Origin: JAJXWB01 sp036796555
GTDB taxonomy: Bacteria > Pseudomonadota > Alphaproteobacteria > Rhizobiales > Beijerinckiaceae
Reading direction: 5' to 3'
DNA length: 10,561 nt
NCBI GenBank assembly: GCA_036796555.1
Contig: DAIRCS010000133.1
Span: 1-10,561 of the forward strand
Positions 5,352-10,561 of this stretch are shown here, piece by piece (the stretch's first letter is position 1; each line of letters begins with the position of its first letter). The position numbers and the translations under genes are program-made. Under the pieces are notes generated by a model. That model searched no databases, was not told the origin of the DNA, and saw only the letters and a program-made list of their open reading frames with translations.

Positions 5352-6641
5352 GTGACCGGACTCAAGCTTGTCGAAGGCAAGGGCCAGGGCGAACTCAAGG
5401 ATCTCTACGATCTCGGCGAGATTCCCCCGCTCGGGCACGTGCCGAAGAACATGCACGCCTGGGTGATCCGCAAGGAGCGCCACGGCCCGCCGGATACGGC
5501 GATGCAGCTCGAGGTGGTGCCGACCTGGCAGCTCGACAGTCATGACGTGCTGGTCTACGTGATGGCGGCCGGCGTCAACTACAACGGCGTCTGGGCTGCG
5601 CTCGGCGAACCGATCTCGACGCTCGACGCCCACAAGCAGCCCTATCACATCGCCGGCTCCGACGCCTCGGGCATCGTCTGGGCGGTCGGCTCCAAGGTGA
5701 AGCGGTGGAAAGTCGGCGACGAGGTCGTCATCCACTGCAACCAGGACGACGGCGACGACGAGGAGTGCAACGGCGGCGACCCAATGTTCTCGTCCTCGCA
5801 GCGCATCTGGGGCTACGAGACGCCGGACGGCTCGTTCGCGCAGTTCTGCCGGGTGCAGGACCGCCAGTTGATGGAGCGGCCGAAGCACCTGACCTGGGAA
5901 GAGGCCGCCTGCTATACGCTGACGCTGGCGACCGCCTATCGCATGCTGTTCGGCCACGAGCCGCACCGCCTGAAGCCCGGCGACAACGTGCTGGTGTGGG
6001 GCGCATCGGGCGGTCTGGGCGTGTTCGGCGTGCAGCTCTGCGCGGCGGCCGGCGCCAATCCCATCGGCATCATCTCCGACGAGTCCAAGCGCGACTACGT
6101 GATGAGCCTGGGCGCCAAGGGCGTCATCAACCGCAAGGATTTCGAGGGCTGCTGGGGCCAGCTTCCCAAGGTGAACACGCCCGAATTCAACGAGTGGACC
6201 AAGGCCGCGCGCAAGTTCGGCAAGGCGATCTGGGACATCACCGGCAAGAAGGATCCCGACATCGTCTTCGAGCATCCCGGCGAATCGACCTTCCCGCTCT
6301 CCTGCCTCGTGGTGAAGCGCGGCGGCATGGTCGTGTTCTGCGCGGGCACGACCGGCTTCAACCTGACCTTCGACGCCCGGTATGTGTGGATGCGCCAGAA
6401 GCGCATCCAGGGCTCGCATTTCGCGCATCTGAAGCAGGCGTCGGCGGCCAACAAGTTCGTGCTCGACCGCCGCGTCGATCCCTGCATGTCGGAGGTGTTT
6501 CCGTGGGACAAGATCCCGCTGGCGCACATGAAGATGTGGAAGAACCAGCACGCGCCGGGCAACATGGCCGTGTTGGTCAATTCGCCGAAGCCCGGCTTGC
6601 GGACGGTCGAGGACGTGATCGAGGCGGGCAAGTCGGCCTGA
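5352..6641 (+). CDS. ccr: Crotonyl-CoA carboxylase/reductase
   Basis: Ccr performs the NADPH-dependent reductive carboxylation of crotonyl-CoA with CO2 to (2S)-ethylmalonyl-CoA, the signature reaction of the ethylmalonyl-CoA pathway. It is a 429-residue member of the zinc-free medium-chain dehydrogenase/reductase family. An N-terminal catalytic fold (about 30-180) includes AAGVNYNGVWAALGEP, and the nucleotide-binding Rossmann domain has WGASGGLGVFGVQ (216-228). VFEHPGE (305-311) and RIQGSHFAHLKQ (351-362) are family-specific. N78 in GVNYN and H356 in GSHFA probably correspond to CO2-binding residues described for the Kitasatospora enzyme, though I align these from memory. GGDPMFSSSQRIWGYE and the length fit Ccr rather than a plain enoyl reductase. 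Start is GTG with a good ribosome-binding site. The gene is divergent from ecm and ends at a strong terminator lying inside the opposing yihY-like gene. Confidence 0.96.
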   Translation: MTGLKLVEGKGQGELKDLYDLGEIPPLGHVPKNMHAWVIRKERHGPPDTAMQLEVVPTWQLDSHDVLVYVMAAGVNYNGVWAALGEPISTLDAHKQPYHIAGSDASGIVWAVGSKVKRWKVGDEVVIHCNQDDGDDEECNGGDPMFSSSQRIWGYETPDGSFAQFCRVQDRQLMERPKHLTWEEAACYTLTLATAYRMLFGHEPHRLKPGDNVLVWGASGGLGVFGVQLCAAAGANPIGIISDESKRDYVMSLGAKGVINRKDFEGCWGQLPKVNTPEFNEWTKAARKFGKAIWDITGKKDPDIVFEHPGESTFPLSCLVVKRGGMVVFCAGTTGFNLTFDARYVWMRQKRIQGSHFAHLKQASAANKFVLDRRVDPCMSEVFPWDKIPLAHMKMWKNQHAPGNMAVLVNSPKPGLRTVEDVIEAGKSA

Positions 6642-6654
6642 GCGGCAGACGCTT

Positions 6655-7521
6655 TCATTCGCCGGCGCGCGGGGTCTCCTGCGCGCCGGCTTTTCTTTTC
6701 GCCGTCGCCGCGATCGAGGCGTTGACTTCGCCGCCGAAGATGAAGATCGCCGAGAGTACGTAGAGAAAGACCAGCGCGATCATCGCCGAGGCGAGGCCGG
6801 CGTAGGTCGTGACGTAATTCTGCGAGAAGCGGGCGAGATAGAAGCCAAAACCTTCGCCGAAAACGAGCCAGAGGATCAGCGTGAGGCCAATGCCCGGCGC
6901 GACCTGCGCGAGCGTGCGTTTGCCGGCGGCGAGGAATTTGTGGGCGAAGACCAGCGTCGCCAGCAGGATCAGGGAGACCGTCGCCAGCCGGAAAGCGTCG
7001 AAGACGCCCTGCAATTCGGTCATGCGGGGTAGCCAGCGCACGACCTGCGCCCAGACGATCGGCTCGAGCACGACAAGGAAGGTGAAGCCGATCAGCGCCA
7101 CGGCGCCGACCAGAACGAAGAAGACGCTTTCCAGCCGCAGCACCCACCAGGCGCGCGCGTCGGTCTCGTCATAGGCGCGGCTGAGGCCGATGCGCACGGC
7201 GTCGACGGCGCTCGAGGCGAAATAGACGGCAAGCAGCGCGCTCAGGGTCGCGAGGCCCGTGCGCGGCTGGGTCAAAACGTTTTCCACCTCGCGCGCGATC
7301 GGGGCGGCGACCTGCGAGGGCCAGCTTTCAAACAGAAGGTCCGTGGCGCGCTTGGCGAGATCCGGCGTGCCGATGAAACCGGCCAGCGCCCCGACGAAGA
7401 TCAGGAAGGGAAAGAGCGACGTGAGGCCCGACAAGGCGATGTGACTCGCGATCGCCCAGCCGTCGTCTGCGGAAAACCGCGTCCAGGACCGATAGAAGAT
7501 GCGCCAGAGCCGTCCGATCAT
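6655..7521 (-). CDS. YihY/virulence factor BrkB family inner-membrane protein
   Basis: This 288-residue integral membrane protein belongs to the YihY/BrkB family (formerly mis-annotated as RNase BN). Its biochemical function is not firmly established. About six hydrophobic segments are visible: roughly 27-50, 88-108, 130-152, 177-198, 207-227 and 240-263. Family hallmarks are the N-terminal DDGWAIASHIALSGLTSLFPFLIF, the DAVRIGLSRAYDE region after helix 2, and IFGGEVNA at 261-268. The C-terminus is a short basic/polar tail. I start at the ATG at 7521, where the conserved N-terminus (IGRLWRIFYRSWTRFSADDG) begins. The open frame continues much further, to 8166, but that part is antisense to the EamA gene and has no family resemblance. 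No clear ribosome-binding site precedes 7521. It is convergent with ccr (13-bp gap) and divergent from the EamA gene (81 bp). Confidence 0.85.
   Translation of the reverse strand: MIGRLWRIFYRSWTRFSADDGWAIASHIALSGLTSLFPFLIFVGALAGFIGTPDLAKRATDLLFESWPSQVAAPIAREVENVLTQPRTGLATLSALLAVYFASSAVDAVRIGLSRAYDETDARAWWVLRLESVFFVLVGAVALIGFTFLVVLEPIVWAQVVRWLPRMTELQGVFDAFRLATVSLILLATLVFAHKFLAAGKRTLAQVAPGIGLTLILWLVFGEGFGFYLARFSQNYVTTYAGLASAMIALVFLYVLSAIFIFGGEVNASIAATAKRKAGAQETPRAGE
6661..6700 (+). terminator. Rho-independent terminator of ccr, embedded in the 3' end of the opposing gene
   Basis: GCCGGCGCGC (6661-6670) and GCGCGCCGGC (6681-6690) form a perfect 10-bp stem with a 10-base loop, followed by TTTTCTTTTC. 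It starts 19 bases after the ccr TGA. The same bases encode the last residues (KAGAQETPRAGE) of the minus-strand YihY-like protein. Confidence 0.9.
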
Positions 7522-7602
7522 TTGTAGGTCCGCATCGTGAGCCGCTAGAAGATTCGCATTGTCACAACGCGCCGGCCAGCAAAATGGCGCAGAAGGCCAA
7601 AA

Positions 7603-8475
7603 ATGCTCGTCCGGCTCGCGCCCATCCTGTTTCCGCTGATCTGGTCGACAGGCTGGATCGTCGCCCGCTACACCAAGGATTTCGCCGATCCGCTCGCGTT
7701 TCTGTGCGTGCGCTATATCTGCGCCGGCCTGGCGCTGGGCGCGTTCGCGCTCTACGCCCGCGCCCAATGGCCGCGCAGCGCGACGGAAGCGGCGCATGCG
7801 ATCGTGTCGGGCGTTCTGCTGCACGCCATCTATCTCGGCGGCGTGTGGTGGGCGATCGAGCAGGGCGTGCCGGCGTCGATCTCGGCCCTGCTGGCGGCGC
7901 TGCAGCCGATCATGACCGCTTTCCTCGCGCCGGCGCTGGTCGGCGAGCGCGTCGGGCTGGCCCGGTGGAGCGGCGTCGTCATCGGTTTCGCCGGCCTGTG
8001 TCTCGTGCTGGCGCCGAAGCTCGTCGGCCTCGACGCGGCGCAATTGCGCGCCGCGCTCACGCCGATCGGCGTCAACGTCGTCGCCATGGCCGGCGTCACG
8101 GCCGGTACGTTCTACCAGAAGCGCTTCATCCACACCGGCGATCTGCGGAGCGTGGCGACGCTGCAATATGTCGGCGCGCTGGCGGCCGGCGTTCCCATGG
8201 CGTGGCTTGCCGGCGAATATCGCATCGACTGGACGCCGACGGCTTTCGCCGTGCTCGCGTGGTCGGTGCTGGCCCTGTCAATCGGCGCGATCGCGCTGCT
8301 GTTGCTGCTGATCCGGCGCGGCGAGGTCTCACGCTCGGCGCAACTCATCTTTCTCGTGCCGCCGCTGTCGGCGCTGCAGGCGCATTTCCTGTTCGGGGAG
8401 ACTTTGACCGCGGTTCAGATCGTCGGCATGGCTCTGACCGCCTGCGGCGTGGCGCTGGCGGCGCGCGCGAAATGA
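7603..8475 (+). CDS. EamA/DMT-superfamily transporter, probable metabolite exporter
   Basis: The 290-residue protein has about ten transmembrane helices arranged as two homologous EamA repeats (about 5-137 and 155-288), typical of the drug/metabolite transporter superfamily. Each repeat ends in the usual helix plus GE turn: QPIMTAFLAPALVGE (101-115) and VPPLSALQAHFLFGE (252-266). The N-terminus PILFPLIWSTGWIVARY is the family's first helix. Members export amino acids, nucleosides or other small metabolites, but substrate cannot be inferred here. The ATG at 7603 has AGAAGG six bases upstream. The gene runs divergently from the YihY-like gene and stops 3 bases before the end of the opposing membrane-protein gene, without room for a separate terminator. 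Confidence 0.88.
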   Translation: MLVRLAPILFPLIWSTGWIVARYTKDFADPLAFLCVRYICAGLALGAFALYARAQWPRSATEAAHAIVSGVLLHAIYLGGVWWAIEQGVPASISALLAALQPIMTAFLAPALVGERVGLARWSGVVIGFAGLCLVLAPKLVGLDAAQLRAALTPIGVNVVAMAGVTAGTFYQKRFIHTGDLRSVATLQYVGALAAGVPMAWLAGEYRIDWTPTAFAVLAWSVLALSIGAIALLLLLIRRGEVSRSAQLIFLVPPLSALQAHFLFGETLTAVQIVGMALTACGVALAARAK

Positions 8476-8478
8476 ACC

Positions 8479-9051
8479 TCAGAGCACTTCGCGGCCGCGC
8501 GCGTGAACCCGGGCGCGAAATGCTGCGAGCTTGCGCATGAGCGAAGGCGCGTGGCTGGAAAATCTCGCGCGCAGTCCGGCGCGCAGTTCGGCGACGCGCT
8601 CCCGGATGGCCGTTTTATACGGATCGACCTTGGTGTGCGCCCAGTCGCGGAAAGAGATGACGAGCGCATAGAAGCGCGCGAACCAGGGCAGGGTCATCAG
8701 ACGCGCGTGGCAGACGTCGAAGACAAAAGCCGTGACGCCGAGACCGATTGTCTTGGCGGCGAGAAACACGCAGCCGCCGGAGAGAACCCGGCCGCCCGCG
8801 ATCAGCGCGAGGCCGGCGATCTTGAACGGCAGCACGACGAGAATGGGGATGATGAACAGGGCTAGCGCGAAGCCGGCCGGCATGGTGTCGATCAACTTCT
8901 GCATCAGCCGCCGGAGCGCGGCGATTGGCAGCGCGGCGACGATGGCCTTCACGGCGCCGCCGAACACGTCCCACAGCCACGCCTCGATCAGGAAGATCGC
9001 GGCCAGCAGCGTCCAGAGGAAGCGGGTCAGGCGGGTTTGCATCGGAGCCAT
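8479..9051 (-). CDS. Hypothetical small membrane protein, 190 residues
   Basis: I do not recognise a named family. The protein starts MAPMQTRLTRFLW and has a first hydrophobic helix at about 12-31 (LWTLLAAIFLIEAWLW). A long hydrophobic segment follows at about 58-90 (PAGFALALFIIPILVVLPFKIAGLAL) and another around 93-113 (GGCVFLAAKTIGLGVTAFVF). After that comes a soluble, Arg-rich tail of about 75 residues (WAHTKVDPYKTAIRERVAEL and beyond). Amino-acid use is normal for the genome and the frame is free of stops, so it is probably a real gene. Similar proteins of unknown function are common in Hyphomicrobiales. The start is uncertain: ATG at 9051 or ATG at 9042, neither with a good ribosome-binding site. 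It is convergent with the EamA gene (3-bp gap) and downstream of lpd on the same strand, with 178 bp and a palindromic repeat between. Confidence 0.7.
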   Translation of the reverse strand: MAPMQTRLTRFLWTLLAAIFLIEAWLWDVFGGAVKAIVAALPIAALRRLMQKLIDTMPAGFALALFIIPILVVLPFKIAGLALIAGGRVLSGGCVFLAAKTIGLGVTAFVFDVCHARLMTLPWFARFYALVISFRDWAHTKVDPYKTAIRERVAELRAGLRARFSSHAPSLMRKLAAFRARVHARGREVL

Positions 9052-9130
9052 TGTCGCATGGAATATTGAAATTCCAGCTTAAAGGCGGCGGAAATATGCA
9101 TCTGGCGCGAGACGGACAGAGTCGGCGCTG

Positions 9131-9223
9131 TCATCCCGGACGGCCGAAAGTCTGCTCCGGGACGCAGCCTGTACGCCTGCGGCTGCTGGATCCCGGCGCT
9201 CCGCTTCGCTTCGGCCGGGATGA
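9131..9223. repeat. Nested palindromic intergenic repeat downstream of lpd
   Basis: Three nested complementary pairs are visible: TCATCCCGG/CCGGGATGA (9131-9139/9215-9223), CCGGGA/TCCCGG (9157-9162/9191-9196) and GCAGCC/GGCTGC (9164-9169/9181-9186). Together they give one long imperfect hairpin of 93 bases. The layout, with GTCATCCCGG at the edge and CTGGATCCCGG inside, resembles dispersed repeats common in alphaproteobacterial intergenic DNA. It starts 6 bases after the lpd stop and may act as a transcription stop or mRNA-protecting structure. There is no T run. Confidence 0.7.
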
Positions 9224-9229
9224 TATCTC

Positions 9230-10561
9230 TCAGGTATGGATCGCGCGCTTGTCGACCGCCATGGCGGCTTCCTTGACGGCTTCCGACACGGTCGGATGGG
9301 CGTGACAGGTGCGGGCGAGGTCTTCGGCCGAGCCACCGAACTCCATGAGCACGCAAGCCTCCGCGATCAGCTCGCCGGCGCCGAAGCCGACGATATGGAC
9401 GCCCAGCACGCGATCGGTGGCGGCGTCGGCGAGGATTTTCACGAAACCGTCCGTCTTGCGCATGGCGCGGGCGCGGCCGTTGGCGGTGAGCGGAAACTTG
9501 CCGACCTTGTAGGCGATTCCCTTTTCCTTCAGCGCCTCTTCCGTCGCGCCGACCGAAGCGATTTCGGGGGTCGTGTAGACCACGCCCGGGATGACGTCGT
9601 AATTCACATGGCCGTGCTGGCCGGCGAGAATTTCGGCGACCGCCACGCCTTCGTCCTCGGCCTTGTGCGCCAGCATCGGGCCGCGCACGACGTCCCCGAT
9701 GGCGTAGACGCCCGGCACGTTCGAGGCGAAATGATCGTCGATGACGACGCGGCCGCGCTCCAGCGCGACGCCGGCCTCCTCAAGGCCGAGCCCTTCGGTG
9801 TAGGGCGCGCGGCCCGTGGCGATCAGCACGCGGTCGGCCTCGATCGTCTGCGCCTCGCCGCCGGCCACCGGCTCGAAGGTCACCTTGGCGGAGGCGCCTT
9901 TGACCGTCACTTCCGTGACTTTCGAGGCGAGCTTGAACGCAAAGCCCTGCTTTTCGAGCATACGCTGGAACTGCTTGACCACTTCGCCGTCCATGCCCGG
10001 CAGGATGCGGTCGAGATATTCGATCACGGTGACCTCGGCGCCGAGACGACGCCACACCGAGCCGAGTTCGAGCCCGATCACGCCGGCGCCGACGACGACG
10101 AGCTTTTTCGGAACCGCGCCGAGTTCGAGCGCGCCGGTGGAGGAGATAACGACCTTTTCGTCGACCGGGATCGGCGCGCCGTTCTTGTCGCGCAGGACGG
10201 CGACGTCGGAGCCTGTGGCGATGACGATGTTCTTCGTTTCGTGGGTCTGAGCCGAGCCGTCTTGCGCCTTTACCTCGACCTTGCCGGCCGAAACGATGCG
10301 GCCCGCGCCCGACAGCACGTCGACCTTGTTCTTCTTCATCAGGAAGGCGACGCCGTTGACGTTGGCGGCGACCGTGTCGGCCTTGTGCTTCATCATCGCG
10401 GCGAGATCGAGCTTCGGCTTGCCGACGATCACGCCGAGCGCCGGGAAGTCGTGGCTCGCTTCCTCGAACATTTCGGAGGCGTGCAGCAGCGCCTTCGACG
10501 GGATGCAGCCGATGTTGAGGCAGGTGCCGCCGAGCGTCTTGCGCTTCTCGACGATGGCGAC
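9230..10561 (-). CDS. lpd: Dihydrolipoamide dehydrogenase (E3), 5' end outside window
   Basis: Lpd reoxidises the dihydrolipoyl groups of 2-oxoacid dehydrogenase complexes (pyruvate, 2-oxoglutarate) and of glycine cleavage, passing electrons via FAD and a disulfide to NAD+. The 443 residues seen begin at VAIVEKRKTLGGTCLNIGCIPSK, so only about the first 30-35 residues (the FAD-binding GxGxxG) lie beyond base 10561. The redox pair is C14/C19 of the fragment (CLNIGC). The NAD domain has VVVGAGVIGLELGSVWRRLGAEVTVIE, the second FAD-binding motif is GVYAIGDVV, and the C-terminal dimerisation domain ends in HAHPTVSEA with the catalytic His/Glu dyad (fragment H422, E427). LNIGCIPSKALLHASE and the IPGVVYTTPEIASVG string fit the E3 of the 2-oxoglutarate complex rather than mercuric or glutathione reductase. 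The gene is intact to TGA at 9230-9232; a palindromic repeat follows. Confidence 0.95.
   Translation of the reverse strand, partial: VAIVEKRKTLGGTCLNIGCIPSKALLHASEMFEEASHDFPALGVIVGKPKLDLAAMMKHKADTVAANVNGVAFLMKKNKVDVLSGAGRIVSAGKVEVKAQDGSAQTHETKNIVIATGSDVAVLRDKNGAPIPVDEKVVISSTGALELGAVPKKLVVVGAGVIGLELGSVWRRLGAEVTVIEYLDRILPGMDGEVVKQFQRMLEKQGFAFKLASKVTEVTVKGASAKVTFEPVAGGEAQTIEADRVLIATGRAPYTEGLGLEEAGVALERGRVVIDDHFASNVPGVYAIGDVVRGPMLAHKAEDEGVAVAEILAGQHGHVNYDVIPGVVYTTPEIASVGATEEALKEKGIAYKVGKFPLTANGRARAMRKTDGFVKILADAATDRVLGVHIVGFGAGELIAEACVLMEFGGSAEDLARTCHAHPTVSEAVKEAAMAVDKRAIHT

Noticed and set aside
5250..6551. A 433-codon minus-strand open frame opposite ccr
   Set aside because: Composition is His/Arg/Ala/Val-rich without domains, and ccr on the other strand is unmistakable. 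It is a GC-driven shadow.
7522..8166. N-terminal extension of the YihY-like frame to 8166, which would make a 503-residue fusion
   Set aside because: The extra 215 residues are antisense to the EamA gene and are Arg/Asp/Gln-rich nonsense. The family-typical N-terminus starts at the ATG at 7521.
9059..9076. TGGAAT-6-ATTCCA inverted repeat upstream of the 190-residue membrane protein, considered as an operator
   Set aside because: Six-base arms in a short AT-rich patch are weak evidence, and no regulator or promoter context supports it.
1..10561. Search for CRISPR arrays, tRNA/rRNA genes, toxin-antitoxin pairs, phage genes and defence islands
   Set aside because: No regularly spaced repeats, no tRNA-like cloverleaf or rRNA sequence, and no gene of those classes was recognised. 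The only mobile DNA is the IS630 element.

Overview
The window is GC-rich chromosomal DNA from an alphaproteobacterium, most likely of the order Hyphomicrobiales (Rhizobiales). This rests on the divergent ethylmalonyl-CoA mutase / crotonyl-CoA carboxylase-reductase pair (hallmark of the ethylmalonyl-CoA pathway), the style of the ClpB, UppP and Lpd proteins, and palindromic intergenic repeats of a kind frequent in that group. The genus cannot be fixed from the sequence alone.

Layout: (1) 1-990, the 3' end of clpB (+), closed by a strong intrinsic terminator at 998-1026. (2) 1052-2096, a complete IS630-family insertion sequence on the minus strand with terminal inverted repeats and a TA target duplication; its transposase is split into two overlapping frames at a run of eight A. 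(3) 2096-2968, uppP (-), whose stop codon was the insertion site. (4) 3035-3100, a long near-perfect inverted repeat. (5) 3116-5098, ecm/meaA (-), and 5352-6641, ccr (+), transcribed divergently from a 253-bp control region holding a TGC-rich motif and a 15-bp palindrome. (6) 6655-7521, a YihY/BrkB-type membrane protein (-), whose last codons contain the ccr terminator. (7) 7603-8475, an EamA/DMT-family exporter (+), and 8479-9051, an unrecognised small membrane protein (-), convergent with a 3-bp gap. (8) 9131-9223, a nested palindromic repeat. (9) 9230-10561, lpd (-), dihydrolipoamide dehydrogenase, cut at its 5' end by the window edge.

Functionally, the core is central carbon metabolism. 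Ccr makes ethylmalonyl-CoA from crotonyl-CoA, CO2 and NADPH, and Ecm (with an epimerase not in this window) rearranges it to methylsuccinyl-CoA. This route lets isocitrate-lyase-negative bacteria assimilate acetyl-CoA (C1, C2 and PHB-derived carbon). Lpd serves the 2-oxoacid dehydrogenase complexes. The other genes are housekeeping: protein disaggregation, undecaprenyl-phosphate recycling, and membrane/transport proteins.

I see no defence system, CRISPR array, prophage or convincing new multi-gene system. The most informative observations are the IS630 insertion exactly in the uppP stop codon (TAA inferred before, TAG now), the frame break of its transposase at A8, paired hairpins in the IS leader, and candidate operators between ecm and ccr.
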